A stretch of 64,000 nucleotides of DNA from Chitinophagaceae bacterium (GTDB taxonomy: Bacteria > Bacteroidota > Bacteroidia > Chitinophagales > Chitinophagaceae). The translations under genes were made by a program, and so were the position numbers. This document shows, piece after piece, positions 19,670 through 29,616 of the stretch; the stretch's first letter is position 1; every line of letters begins with the position of its first letter. Under the pieces are notes generated by a model that was not told the DNA's origin, ran no database searches, and saw only the letters and a list, made by a program, of their open reading frames with translations. The stretch spans positions 1 to 64,000 of the forward strand of contig CANGEW010000007.1 in the NCBI GenBank assembly GCA_947452965.1, given 5' to 3'.

Positions 19670-20425
19670 ATGAAAAAAATAATTTCTGTTGTGATGTTTT
19701 TGCCTCTATTTTCTTTGGCACAATCTCCAAGTAAGCAAGGTAATAATCCATCAAAGCCTCAAAGAGTGCCTTTAAACAACGCTATTGATAGTTTTAGTTA
19801 TGCATTGGGTATTAATATTTCTAATAGTTTGATTCAACAAGGAGTAACCGTTCTAAATATCGGAGCGATGAGTCAGGCATTTTTAGATATTATGACAAAT
19901 AAGGATAAGCAGTTTTCTCCAGAGGTTGCCAATGCAATTATCCAACAGAGATTTCAAGAAATTCAAAAGAAAAATGCAGAAGAATCAGCAGGGGATGAAG
20001 GTGGAGTAGCAATAGGAAAGACTATTCCAGATTTTGAGCAGACTGATGTAGATGGCAAAATGATTAATATACAATCATATAGGGGTAAATATGTATTAGT
20101 TGATTTTTGGGCTAGCTGGTGTGGACCCTGCAGAGGAGAAAATCCAAATGTGGTAAATGCATACAATCGCTTTAAAGATAAAAACTTTACTGTATTAGGC
20201 GTTTCATTAGATAAGTCAAAAGAACCCTGGATTCAGGCAATTAATAAAGATGGACTTGTTTGGAAGCATGTAAGTGATCTTCAAGGCTGGAGTAACTCAG
20301 TCGCTCAGAAATTTGGTATCACTAGTATTCCACAAAATTATTTGATAGATCCTAATGGGATTGTGATTGGTAAAAATCTTCGTGGCGCGGCTTTAGAAGC
20401 TAAATTAGAGAGTATCTTAAAATAA
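19670..20425 (+). CDS. Periplasmic thioredoxin (TlpA-like) with FKBP-N-like N-terminal domain
   Basis: DSFSYALGINISNSL...(FKBP_N-like); YVLVDFWASWCGPCRGENPNV (WCGPC). Confidence 0.9.
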   Translation: MKKIISVVMFLPLFSLAQSPSKQGNNPSKPQRVPLNNAIDSFSYALGINISNSLIQQGVTVLNIGAMSQAFLDIMTNKDKQFSPEVANAIIQQRFQEIQKKNAEESAGDEGGVAIGKTIPDFEQTDVDGKMINIQSYRGKYVLVDFWASWCGPCRGENPNVVNAYNRFKDKNFTVLGVSLDKSKEPWIQAINKDGLVWKHVSDLQGWSNSVAQKFGITSIPQNYLIDPNGIVIGKNLRGAALEAKLESILK

Positions 20426-20450
20426 GCCAATAGTTAAAGTCTAGTCTGAT

Positions 20451-21176
20451 TCAATAAGTCTTCAATTGTCTTTTATACAATTGTACGGTGTTCTCCATTC
20501 CGTAATAAATGGCGTCGCAAATTAACGCGTGTCCTATAGAGACTTCTAATAATCCAGGGATTTTTTTAGCAAAGTAGGAGAGGTTATGCAAGTCTAAATC
20601 ATGTCCTGCATTTATGCCTAATCCTAGTTCATTGGCTTTTACTGCAGAGTGAATGAAAGGGATAATGCCCATTTCTTTATTTTGTTGTTGATAAGCAACA
20701 GCATATGACTCTGTATATAATTCTATTCTGTCAGCACCGGTTTCTTTAGCCCCAATAATCATTTCTTCGATAGGGTTAACAAATATGGAGACACGAATAT
20801 TGGCTTTTTTAAAAATTTCAATTGTTTCCAGTAAATAATTTTTATGTTGAATCGTATCCCAGCCATGATTGCTTGTCAATTGTCCCTGCGCATCAGGCAC
20901 TAAAGTTACTTGGGTAGGTTGCGTGGATAGGACAAGGTCAATAAATTTTTGTTCTCTTGGATTTCCTTCGATATTAAATTCGGTCGTAATGATTTTTTTT
21001 AAAGCAAATACATCTTCATATCTGATATGCCTTTCATCCGGTCTAGGATGAATGGTAATGCCATCTGCTCCATATGCTTCAATGTCCTTGGTTAATTGAA
21101 TGATATCAGGATTGTTGCCTCCTCTTGCATTTCTAAGTGTGGCAATTTTGTTGATGTTGACAGATAGCTTAATCAT
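20451..21176 (-). CDS. pdxJ: Pyridoxine 5'-phosphate synthase (start at MIKLSVNINKIATLRNARGG)
   Basis: KLSVNINKIATLRNARGGNNPDIIQL, GADGITIHPRPDERHI, GLGINAGHDLDLHNL, EVSIGHALICDAIYYG. Confidence 0.95.
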   Translation of the reverse strand: MIKLSVNINKIATLRNARGGNNPDIIQLTKDIEAYGADGITIHPRPDERHIRYEDVFALKKIITTEFNIEGNPREQKFIDLVLSTQPTQVTLVPDAQGQLTSNHGWDTIQHKNYLLETIEIFKKANIRVSIFVNPIEEMIIGAKETGADRIELYTESYAVAYQQQNKEMGIIPFIHSAVKANELGLGINAGHDLDLHNLSYFAKKIPGLLEVSIGHALICDAIYYGMENTVQLYKRQLKTY

Positions 21177-21183
21177 AATTTGC

Positions 21184-21309
21184 TTATCTGACTCTAGTAA
21201 TGTTACTGCTTCTTCCACCCGGACCATACCCATTATGATTGCAAGCAATCATACCCATTGCAAAAAATAAGATTGCGATTGTAATAATTTTTTTTGTTTT
21301 GTTTTCCAT
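21184..21309 (-). CDS. Small 41-aa lipoprotein (absent from supplied ORF track)
   Basis: MENKTKKIITIAILFFAMGMIACNHNGYGPGGRSSNITRVR*; lipobox GMIAC; just upstream of pdxJ. Confidence 0.6.
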   Translation of the reverse strand: MENKTKKIITIAILFFAMGMIACNHNGYGPGGRSSNITRVR

Positions 21310-21362
21310 TTTTTATTTTAAAATTACTGAAATAAATTGATTATTGTTATACTCATCTAGTT

Positions 21363-22088
21363 TCAATTAGAGATCAAATCTCGGATAACTACTGATGCGG
21401 CAACCGCTCCAAACGTAGCTGGCAAATAGGAAATAGTTCCATAAGCTGATTTTTTATAGTTTTTCCCGTCTGTTAGCATTAAGCTTTCTTTGATGGGTGG
21501 TTCCGGAGAAAATACTGCTTTAATTCCTTTGTAAATCTGATGTTTTTTTAAATTCTTTCTTACTTGTTGTGCAAAAGGGCATAGGTAGGTTTTAGATATA
21601 TCTACAACTTTTAATTTTGTGGGATCTAATTTTGCGCCAGCACCCATGCTACTAACTATAGGAATATTTTTTGAATAGGCTGTTTTTAAAAAAGTGATTT
21701 TAGGGGTAATGCTATCAATAGCATCTACGATGTAGTCTATTTTTTCTTTAAATAAATGTTCTACCATGTCAGGGTTGATAAATTCCTTGATTACTGTTAG
21801 TTGCAACTCAGGATTGATTGCTAATAATCGCTCAGCCATTATATCAGCTTTTGACAGTCCGTGATTAGTAGACAGTGCCGGTAGTTGTCTGTTTCGATTC
21901 GTTGGATCTACTACATCGCCATCAATGATGGTCATTTTACCGATACCGCCTCTGCCAATAAATTCTGCGGCGAATGAGCCGACACCACCCATGCCTACGA
22001 CCATCACATGCTTTTTGGAAAGCGCTTGAACAGTAGCTTCTCCAATCAGTAAACTAGTTCTTCCAAGCCATGAAAAATCTTGCATCAT
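21363..22088 (-). CDS. tcdA: ThiF-family tRNA threonylcarbamoyladenosine dehydratase
   Basis: VMVVGMGGVGSFAAEFIGRGGIGKMTIIDGDVVDPTNRNRQLPA. Confidence 0.92.
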   Translation of the reverse strand: MMQDFSWLGRTSLLIGEATVQALSKKHVMVVGMGGVGSFAAEFIGRGGIGKMTIIDGDVVDPTNRNRQLPALSTNHGLSKADIMAERLLAINPELQLTVIKEFINPDMVEHLFKEKIDYIVDAIDSITPKITFLKTAYSKNIPIVSSMGAGAKLDPTKLKVVDISKTYLCPFAQQVRKNLKKHQIYKGIKAVFSPEPPIKESLMLTDGKNYKKSAYGTISYLPATFGAVAASVVIRDLISN

Positions 22089-22780
22089 AGTATAGCTGCA
22101 TTAAAAATTTTGCGATAATTTTTATGTATTTGCAAATGTAGTTGTTCTATTGAAATGTTTTTTACAGTACAAGCCTGTTGATATATTTCTTCAATGTTTT
22201 TATTGCTATCATCAGTTTCTAAAAAAATATGTTCTATGGGTAATTTTGAAAATACTTTTTGAGTATTAGGATGAAACAATGAATGGCCAAAAGATAAAAA
22301 ATAACCCTCTTTTATAAGTTGTTGCGCAATGGCTTCGTTGTTATTGAATCCATGAAATATCACCGGTACATTTAATGGATGTTCTTTTAGAATTGAGATG
22401 ATTTCTCGATGAGCTCTCACACAATGAATGATAAGCGGTTTGGCGGTTTCATTTGCGAGATGCACGTGTTGTATAAAAATCTTTTGTTGTAATGCAAAAG
22501 GGGTTTCGCATATTCTATCCAATCCGCATTCTCCGATAGCAATCACTTCATCTTTTTGTGCAGCCCAACTTAAAGTTTCTAATTCTTTATCGATGCTTTC
22601 TTTCTTAATATACCACGGATGTACTCCGATTGAATAATGAAATAAAGTATTGAGTTTATCAAATTCGTTGTGAATATTTTCAATGCACCACTCGTTAGTG
22701 GTAGCTGGTCGATGTGAATGTATATTAATGAACAAGCTTCTTTTTAATTTAAATGTAGTAATAAAATGAATTGTATACAT
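22085..22780 (-). CDS. TatD family hydrolase
   Basis: IHSHRPAT, GVHPWYIKKE, AIGECGLDR, IIHCVRA, HIFLETDDS. Confidence 0.88.
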   Translation of the reverse strand: MYTIHFITTFKLKRSLFINIHSHRPATTNEWCIENIHNEFDKLNTLFHYSIGVHPWYIKKESIDKELETLSWAAQKDEVIAIGECGLDRICETPFALQQKIFIQHVHLANETAKPLIIHCVRAHREIISILKEHPLNVPVIFHGFNNNEAIAQQLIKEGYFLSFGHSLFHPNTQKVFSKLPIEHIFLETDDSNKNIEEIYQQACTVKNISIEQLHLQIHKNYRKIFNAAIL

Positions 22781-22811
22781 AAAAACAACGCCTCTTTTTG
22801 GGAGGCGCTGT
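22781..22811 (-). terminator. Terminator downstream of ahcY
   Basis: Minus strand: agcgcctccc aaaa agaggcgttgttttt. Confidence 0.75.
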
Positions 22812-22844
22812 ATGCTTACTATTTACTAAATATAAGGTTATGTA

Positions 22845-24170
22845 CTAGTATCGATACATCTCAGCTTTATAAGGCCCTTCTTTAGGAATGCCTAAATAAG
22901 CAGATTGTTCGTTGGTAAGAACGTCTAATTCAACACCAATTTTAGCTAAGTGTAAACGAGCTACTTTCTCATCTAAATGTTTTGGTAAAACGTATACTTT
23001 GTTTTCGTATTTGTCAGGGTTAGTCCAAAGTTCAATTTGAGCCAATGTTTGGTTGGTGAAAGAGTTACTCATTACAAATGATGGGTGACCGGTTGCACAA
23101 CCTAAATTTACTAAACGTCCTTCTGCCAAAACGATAATGTCTTTCCCTTCGATAGTGTACAAATCAACCTGAGGCTTGATGGTATTTTTTGTGTTACCAT
23201 AATTGCCGTTTAACCATGCCATGTCAATTTCGATATCGAAGTGACCGATATTACAAACGATTGCTTTATCTTTCATTGATCTGAAATGTTGTTCAGTAAT
23301 CAAATCACGGCAACCACTAGCTGTAACAACGATATCAGCTTCTTTTACTGCATCTGCCATTTTCTTTACTTCAAATCCGTCCATCGCTGCTTGTAATGCA
23401 CAGATAGGATCGATTTCGGTAACGATTACACGAGCGCCTGCACCACGTAAACTCATCGCAGAACCTTTGCCCACATCTCCGTAACCACCTACAACGGCTA
23501 CTTTACCTGCCATCATCACATCAGTAGCACGACGAATCGCATCTACCAAAGATTCTTGACAACCGTATTTGTTATCGAATTTAGATTTAGTAACAGAATC
23601 ATTTACATTGATAGCAGGAATAGGAAGTGTACCGTTAGCCATACGCTCGTATAAACGATGCACGCCTGTGGTAGTTTCTTCACTTAGTCCTTTAATATGA
23701 GGGATTAGCTCTGGGTATTTATCAAAAACGATGTTGGTTAAATCACCGCCATCATCCAAAATCATATTCAAAGGCTTGTCAGCACTTCCAAAGAATAATG
23801 TTTGTTCAATACACCAATCAGCTTCTTCAATCGTTTGTCCTTTCCAAGCATACACGCCAATGCCAGCAGCAGCAATAGCAGCAGCGGCTTGATCTTGCGT
23901 AGAGAAAATATTACAACTGCTCCATTTTACTTCAGCACCCAATGCAACAAGGGTTTCGATTAAAACAGCCGTTTGAATGGTCATGTGTAAACAACCGGCA
24001 ATTCTTGCGCCTTTTAATGGCTGACTAGCACCATATTCTTTACGGATACTCATTAAGCCCGGCATTTCTGCTTCGGCTAATCTGATTTCTTTACGGCCCC
24101 ATTCTGCGAGGCTCATGTCTTTTACCTTGTGTTTTAAGGAAAAATCGATAGACTGTAATGTTGTTGACAT
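22845..24170 (-). CDS. ahcY: Adenosylhomocysteinase
   Basis: [46 protein letters not shown]-term [10 protein letters not shown]. Confidence 0.97.
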   Translation of the reverse strand: MSTTLQSIDFSLKHKVKDMSLAEWGRKEIRLAEAEMPGLMSIRKEYGASQPLKGARIAGCLHMTIQTAVLIETLVALGAEVKWSSCNIFSTQDQAAAAIAAAGIGVYAWKGQTIEEADWCIEQTLFFGSADKPLNMILDDGGDLTNIVFDKYPELIPHIKGLSEETTTGVHRLYERMANGTLPIPAINVNDSVTKSKFDNKYGCQESLVDAIRRATDVMMAGKVAVVGGYGDVGKGSAMSLRGAGARVIVTEIDPICALQAAMDGFEVKKMADAVKEADIVVTASGCRDLITEQHFRSMKDKAIVCNIGHFDIEIDMAWLNGNYGNTKNTIKPQVDLYTIEGKDIIVLAEGRLVNLGCATGHPSFVMSNSFTNQTLAQIELWTNPDKYENKVYVLPKHLDEKVARLHLAKIGVELDVLTNEQSAYLGIPKEGPYKAEMYRY

Positions 24171-24283
24171 ATAATTGATTTAGGATGTAAATATACAATC
24201 AATAGTACAGTATTCTAAATTAATTGTAAAAAATAGTATAAAAGTATATTTAAGGCTATATTTACAGAATAAAATAGTATTAA

Positions 24284-24787
24284 ATGAATAAAAAAATAGA
24301 ACAAAAAGAACAAACGGCTGTTGCTTTGCCCGCTTTGGATAAAACAGATATGATCATTTTGAGATTATTACAGGAAAATGCCAGAGCTACGGTTAAAGAA
24401 ATTGCTGAAAAGGTTCATCTTAGCACAACACCTGTACATGAAAGAATTAAACGCTTGGAACAAACCGGTGTGATAAAACAATACGCAACGCTTGTTGATC
24501 ATACTAAAGTTAAAAAAGGACTGATGGTTATTTGTTACGTGTCTTTAAAAGAACATAGTAAAAATGCCGGAATGAAATTTATTAAATCCATTAATGCACT
24601 ACATGAAGTGATTGAGTGTTATAATATTAGTGGTGAGTTTGATTTCATGTTGAAAGTGGTAGAAGAAAATATGGATAGCTATTATGACTTTCATGTAAAT
24701 AGATTAAGTCAAATTGAAAATATGGGAAATGTGCAAAGTGTGTTTGTGATGGGAGTAATAAAACAAACGCATCAGTTGATTTGGTAA
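24284..24787 (+). CDS. Lrp/AsnC family transcriptional regulator
   Basis: LDKTDMIILRLLQENARATVKEIAEKVHLSTTPVHERIKRLEQTGVI. Confidence 0.93.
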   Translation: MNKKIEQKEQTAVALPALDKTDMIILRLLQENARATVKEIAEKVHLSTTPVHERIKRLEQTGVIKQYATLVDHTKVKKGLMVICYVSLKEHSKNAGMKFIKSINALHEVIECYNISGEFDFMLKVVEENMDSYYDFHVNRLSQIENMGNVQSVFVMGVIKQTHQLIW

Positions 24788-24788
24788 A

Positions 24789-25277
24789 TTATAATGTTAT
24801 TTCCATTACATAATCGTTCATGTAGTAGTCATTGCCAATATCAATATCTTCTTCTGCAACGATTTTGAATCCTAGTTTTTTGTAAAATTCAATGGCAGGG
24901 TTGTGTCTGTTTACATTGAGTTGTAAAGTAATTGGTTCGCTTGTTTTTATTTTACTGAAAATAAAAGTAAGTAACGATTTTCCAATTCCTTTTTCTTGCT
25001 GTGAAGTCTTTATATACAGCTTATGTAATTTGTATTGATTAGGAGATGAACACGAATAAGAAGCAAATCCTGCAGGTGATTCATTTAAATATCCAATAAT
25101 AAAATAGTGATGTAATTCATTTAATTGTTTTGTTAATGAAGGCAGGCAATAAAAATTATCAAGCATATAAGCTAACTGCTCTTTACTCAAAATTTTACTA
25201 TATGCTTCTGGCCATATTTCATGTGCTAATGCCTTGATGATTGGAAGATCAGTTTCATTGGCATATTTAATTGTCAT
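24789..25277 (-). CDS. GNAT family N-acetyltransferase
   Basis: LHKLYIKTSQQEKGIGKSLLTFI...NVNRHNPAIEFYKKLGFKIVAEEDIDIG. Confidence 0.9.
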   Translation of the reverse strand: MTIKYANETDLPIIKALAHEIWPEAYSKILSKEQLAYMLDNFYCLPSLTKQLNELHHYFIIGYLNESPAGFASYSCSSPNQYKLHKLYIKTSQQEKGIGKSLLTFIFSKIKTSEPITLQLNVNRHNPAIEFYKKLGFKIVAEEDIDIGNDYYMNDYVMEITL

Positions 25278-25289
25278 ACAACCAAAATA

Positions 25290-27899
25290 TTATAATGTTG
25301 CAAGGCTTTCTTTAATGATATTAATTTTAGCTTCGGCGTCTGCTTTTTTCTTTTGTTCCAATGCTAATACTTCTGGTTTCGCATTTTGAACAAACTTTTC
25401 ATTGCCTAGTTTCTTTTCTACAGAAACCAAGAATCCTTTTAAGTGTTCCAACTCTTTTTCCAAATCGGCTTTTTGACTGGTTATATCGATTGGTTGCTCT
25501 GTAACAATATAAAAAGTGTCCTTGTCTATAACGGTTGTAAAGGATCCGCCCACATTGCTGTTGGTATACTCTATACTACTTGTATTTACTTGTTTTGATA
25601 AGATGGTTTCAATAGATTCAAACACTTCTTTATTGGAAGTTTGGATATAGAGCTTAATGGTTTCTTTAGGTTTTACCTGTTGCTTATTTCGAATGTCACG
25701 TAAGCCGCTGATTACATTTTTAAGCAAGCTCCCTTTTTGCAAAATAATTTCATTTAAAACTGTTGCTGGCTGATGAATTTTTATACAAAGATCATCCGTT
25801 CTTTCTTGTAGCTGATGATAAATTTCTTCTGTAACAAAAGGCATGAATGGATGCAATAATTGCATTAATTCTGTAAAGAATCCAATCGTTTTATCATACA
25901 CGCTACTTTCAATAGGTTGTTCAAATCCTGGCTTTATCCATTCTAAATACCAGCTGCAAAAATCATCCCAAATTAAAGAGTAGATAGTTTTCAGCGCTTC
26001 GCTTAGTCGGAACTGTTGCATCATGGTTTCAACATCGTTGCTTACTTCTGCTAATCTGTTGCTGAACCATTCAATCGCAAAATGGTTATCATTAGAAGTG
26101 TTGCCCAATTTCCGGCCTTCCCACATTTTAATCAACTTCAACGCATTCCATATTTTATTGTTGAAGTTTCTGCCTTGTTCTAAAGCAGCTTCGTCAAATA
26201 AGATATCATTTCCTGCAGGAGAGGCAATCATGATTCCAAAACGAGTAGCGTCTGCACCATATTGATCAATCAATCCTAATAGATCGGGGGAGTTACCCAG
26301 ACTTTTACTCATTTTTCTACCCAATTTATCACGTACGGTTCCGGTGAAATACACTTCTTTAAATGGTATTTCATTTTTAAACTCAAACCCTGCCATAATC
26401 ATACGTGCTACCCAAAAGAAAATAATATCTGGTCCGGTTACTAAAGTATTAGTAGGGTAGTAGTAGTTAACATCTGCATTATTAGGGTTGCTCAATCCTT
26501 TAAAAACTTCAAAAGGCCATAGCCAACTGCTAAACCAGGTATCCAAGCAATCTTCGTCCTGATGTAGTTGGAGAGGTGCCATGCCAAATTGTTTTGTATA
26601 TTTTTCTTTGGCTTCTGTTTCATTTGCAGCTACCACAAATTGCCCCTTTTCATCGTACCAGGCAGGTATGCGATGCCCCCACCAAAGTTGGCGACTAATG
26701 CACCAGTCTTTGATATTTTCCATCCAGTGACGATATACATTTTTGAATTTAGTTGGATAGAATTTGATTTCTTCATCCATAACGGTTTTCAATGCAGGTG
26801 TGGCAATATCTTTCATGCTGAGCCACCACTGTAGACTTAACCTAGGTTCTACTACAACATCAGTTCTCTCGCTATATCCAACTTCGCTCGTATATTCTTC
26901 TGTTTTTAAAAGGAATCCTTTTTCTTCTAACTCTACAGCAATTTTTTTACGTACTTCAAATCGATCTAAGCCTACATATATTTGCGCTGCTTCGCTGAGG
27001 GTGCCGTTATCATTGAAGATATCAATGATTTCAAGTTGATGTTTTTGCCCTAGCGAATAGTCGTTTACGTCATGTGCTGGCGTTACTTTAAGTGCACCGG
27101 TTCCAAAATCCATTGCCACATAATCGTCTGCAATAATTGGGATACGTCTGTTGATTAATGGAACAAATGCAAATTTCCCCTGAAGGTGCTTGTAGCGGTC
27201 ATCATTGGGGTGAACACAAATGGCGCTGTCACCCATAATAGTTTCGGGCCTAACGGTTGCAATCACAATATGCTCATCTAATCCTTCTATAGCATATTTG
27301 AGGTGATATAATTTTTGATTAGTTTCTTTACGAATTACTTCTTCATCGCTCAGGGCAGTAAGGGCTTTTACATCCCAGTTAATCATTCTTTTACCTCTGT
27401 AAATCACTCCTTTTTCATATAATTCAACAAACACTTTAATAACGGACTCGTAATAATCGGGATCCATAGTGAAGTTCGTTCTATCCCAATCCAAGCTACA
27501 ACCCAATTTTTTTAATTGTTGTAAAATGATGCCTCCGTATTTTTCTTTCCATTCCCAAGCATACGACAAAAACTCCTCTCTGCTTAAAGATGATTTGGTG
27601 ATACCTCTTTCTCTGAGCATAGCCACCACTTTGGCTTCGGTTGCAATAGAAGCGTGGTCTGTCCCTGGCACCCAGCAAGCATTGAGTCCTTTCATTCGGG
27701 CGCGTCGGATTAAAATATCCTGAATGGTATTGTTGAGGCAATGTCCCATGTGCAATACACCGGTAACATTAGGTGGAGGCATTACGATGGTGTAAGCCTC
27801 TCTGTGATCGGGAGTACTTTTGAAGTACTGTTTATCAAGCCAATGGCTATACCATTTGTGGTCTACGGATTGGGGTTCGAAATTTTTTGACAGTTCCAT
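25290..27899 (-). CDS. valS: Valyl-tRNA synthetase
   Basis: PPPNVTGVLHMGHCLNNTIQD (HIGH), DKLGRKMSKSLGNSPD (KMSKS), C-terminal coiled coil. Confidence 0.97.
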   Translation of the reverse strand: MELSKNFEPQSVDHKWYSHWLDKQYFKSTPDHREAYTIVMPPPNVTGVLHMGHCLNNTIQDILIRRARMKGLNACWVPGTDHASIATEAKVVAMLRERGITKSSLSREEFLSYAWEWKEKYGGIILQQLKKLGCSLDWDRTNFTMDPDYYESVIKVFVELYEKGVIYRGKRMINWDVKALTALSDEEVIRKETNQKLYHLKYAIEGLDEHIVIATVRPETIMGDSAICVHPNDDRYKHLQGKFAFVPLINRRIPIIADDYVAMDFGTGALKVTPAHDVNDYSLGQKHQLEIIDIFNDNGTLSEAAQIYVGLDRFEVRKKIAVELEEKGFLLKTEEYTSEVGYSERTDVVVEPRLSLQWWLSMKDIATPALKTVMDEEIKFYPTKFKNVYRHWMENIKDWCISRQLWWGHRIPAWYDEKGQFVVAANETEAKEKYTKQFGMAPLQLHQDEDCLDTWFSSWLWPFEVFKGLSNPNNADVNYYYPTNTLVTGPDIIFFWVARMIMAGFEFKNEIPFKEVYFTGTVRDKLGRKMSKSLGNSPDLLGLIDQYGADATRFGIMIASPAGNDILFDEAALEQGRNFNNKIWNALKLIKMWEGRKLGNTSNDNHFAIEWFSNRLAEVSNDVETMMQQFRLSEALKTIYSLIWDDFCSWYLEWIKPGFEQPIESSVYDKTIGFFTELMQLLHPFMPFVTEEIYHQLQERTDDLCIKIHQPATVLNEIILQKGSLLKNVISGLRDIRNKQQVKPKETIKLYIQTSNKEVFESIETILSKQVNTSSIEYTNSNVGGSFTTVIDKDTFYIVTEQPIDITSQKADLEKELEHLKGFLVSVEKKLGNEKFVQNAKPEVLALEQKKKADAEAKINIIKESLATL

Positions 27900-27993
27900 T
27901 TATAGCGATTTTGAAAGGCTACGAAGGTACAAAAAACCAAGTTGATAATAGTTCTAGTGGTATTGAAAAAACGAATAAAGTAGTGGGTGACGT

Positions 27994-28308
27994 TTAGGCT
28001 AACATTTCAATAGTTGCATTGATATTTCTATCATTTATGGCTTCACATTGAGGCTTTAGTTTTTCAAAAGAGTCTTTTTTTACGGCATATTGCCCCTTGT
28101 GATGGATGAACAAAGCGCATTGTTCTGCCTGCTCTAGTGTATGTCCGCAAATTTCGATGAGAGTAGTAATGACCCAATCAAAAGTATTTACATCGTCGTT
28201 CCATACGATTAAATTGTAGGGTGTTTCTGTTTCAGAAAGCACGGCTACATCAGTATCTTCAGCAATAAGGGGGTTATTGGCGTTGTTGAAATGCATAATC
28301 GTATACAA
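27994..28308 (-). CDS. clpS: ATP-dependent Clp protease adaptor
   Basis: YNLIVWNDDVNTFDWVITTLIEICGHTLEQAEQCALFIHHKGQYAVKKDSFEKL. Confidence 0.92.
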   Translation of the reverse strand: MYTIMHFNNANNPLIAEDTDVAVLSETETPYNLIVWNDDVNTFDWVITTLIEICGHTLEQAEQCALFIHHKGQYAVKKDSFEKLKPQCEAINDRNINATIEMLA

Positions 28309-28395
28309 AAATATCGGTTTTGGTTGTATGGATTGACTGTAGGTAGATTTTTTTAAGATAAATTCTATATTTTTTTTGTAGAAAAAAAAATACCC

Positions 28396-28404
28396 TTATC
28401 TTTG
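28396..28404 (+). promoter_or_regulatory. Bacteroidota -7 element for tRNA-Val
   Basis: TATCTTTG (TAnnTTTG) upstream of the tRNA. Confidence 0.5.
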
Positions 28405-28420
28405 CCGTCCTTAATCGGAA

Positions 28421-28498
28421 GGGAGCTTAGCTCAGTTGGTTTAGAGCATCTGCCTTACAAGCAGAGGGTCACAGGTTCGACTCCTGTAGCTCCCACCA
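28421..28498 (+). tRNA. tRNA-Val (anticodon TAC), CCA encoded
   Basis: Acceptor GGGAGCT/AGCTCCC, anticodon loop CTTACAA, T-arm ACAGGTTCGACTCCTGT, ACCA end. Confidence 0.95.
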
Positions 28499-28505
28499 AA
28501 ACAGA

Positions 28506-28537
28506 CAAGGGTTTCAAGAAATTGGAACCCTTTTTTA
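28506..28537 (+). terminator. Terminator after tRNA-Val
   Basis: aagggtttc aagaaatt ggaaccctttttt. Confidence 0.7.
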
Positions 28538-28561
28538 TTTCCACTATTGGTACTCTTATTC

Positions 28562-28641
28562 CTATGTTCGTCTTATGACCAACATAGATTTCCTTTCTTC
28601 GCCCTATGTTTTTGGTGACAACATTAATAACGCCTCGAAAT
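28562..28641. repeat. Twin-hairpin REP-like unit 1 (degenerate)
   Basis: ctatgttcgtcttatgaccaacatag...ttcttcgccctatgtttttggtgacaacattaataacgcctcg. Confidence 0.75.
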
Positions 28642-28696
28642 AGTCCTGACTTGTAGAGACTGTTGCTTAAGACCAAATCTTCTTATTCTTTTTATT

Positions 28697-28776
28697 TCCT
28701 CAATTGGTCTTATGACCAATTGATATTATTTTCTTCGCCCTATGTTGTTGGTGATGACACCAACAACGGCTCAGAA
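28697..28776. repeat. Twin-hairpin REP-like unit 2
   Basis: tcaattggtcttatgaccaattga...ttcttcgccctatgttgttggtgatgacaccaacaacggctcagaa. Confidence 0.9.
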
Positions 28777-28837
28777 GCTAAGTTTTAATTTGAGAGTATT
28801 GCTATACAGATTAAAGCTTCTTGTTCTTATTTATTTC

Positions 28838-28916
28838 CTCTGATGGTCTTATGACCAACAGAGGGTGTCTTTCTTCGCCTTATTTTATTGGTGAAAACAC
28901 CAACAACGGCTCAGAA
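28838..28916. repeat. Twin-hairpin REP-like unit 3
   Basis: ctctgatggtcttatgaccaacagag...ttcttcgccttattttattggtgaaaacaccaacaacggctcagaa. Confidence 0.9.
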
Positions 28917-28954
28917 AATACCATTTAAGTAGGGCTAATTTACTTTTCAAGAGC

Positions 28955-29503
28955 TTGATTTCTATGATTTCTTTTGCAAAAAAAATGGAAAACTATCCAA
29001 TACATTGGCCCCAATTTTATACTGCTACAATTCTAGAATGGAAGCCATTATTAATTTCAAATACAAATAAGTGGATTATTATTGATAGTCTTCGATATTT
29101 GACACAATCAAAAATTGTAAAAGTATATGCATTAGTAATTATGAGTAACCACATTCATTTGATTTGGCAACCTATGTCTTCATATACTCCTAAAAAAGTT
29201 CAACATGTTTTTTTAAAATATACTGCACAACAAATGAAGTTTGGATTGATAGCTTCGGATAGTCCTTTTTTGAAAGAATATAGAGTGAATTCCAAGGACA
29301 GAGAATATCAGTTTTGGAAAAGAAATTCATTATCGATTGAAATATTTACACAAAAGGTATTCATTCAAAAGCTAAATTATATCCACCAAAATCCGGTAAA
29401 AGCAAAGATGGTTAAACATTCGATTGATTACTATTTTTCTTCAGCCAATTTTTATGAGAATGGTATTGATCCGTTTGGTATACTTACGGATTATTTTCTT
29501 TAA
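28955..29503 (+). CDS. REP-associated tyrosine transposase (RAYT; Y1/IS200-like, HUH superfamily)
   Basis: VYALVIMSNHIHLIWQP (H-x-H), VFLKYTAQQMK, KLNYIHQNPVKAKMVKHSIDYYFSSANFY (catalytic Tyr and YIHQNPVKA motif). Confidence 0.9.
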   Translation: MISMISFAKKMENYPIHWPQFYTATILEWKPLLISNTNKWIIIDSLRYLTQSKIVKVYALVIMSNHIHLIWQPMSSYTPKKVQHVFLKYTAQQMKFGLIASDSPFLKEYRVNSKDREYQFWKRNSLSIEIFTQKVFIQKLNYIHQNPVKAKMVKHSIDYYFSSANFYENGIDPFGILTDYFL

Positions 29504-29520
29504 ATTTTCTTTCCTTTCCT

Positions 29521-29616
29521 CTGTTGGTGCTCTTATTCCCCTGTTGGTCTTCTGACCAACAGTGATTGTTTTCTTCGCCTTATGTTGTTGGTAAATACAC
29601 CAACAACGGCTCAGAA
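29521..29616. repeat. Twin-hairpin REP-like unit 4
   Basis: cctgttggtcttctgaccaacag...ttcttcgccttatgttgttggtaaatacaccaacaacggctcagaa. Confidence 0.9.

Noticed and set aside
28455-28676. 73-aa minus-strand ORF ending ...GATGVEPVTLCL
   Set aside because: Reads antisense through tRNA-Val, its terminator and REP unit 1; artefact.
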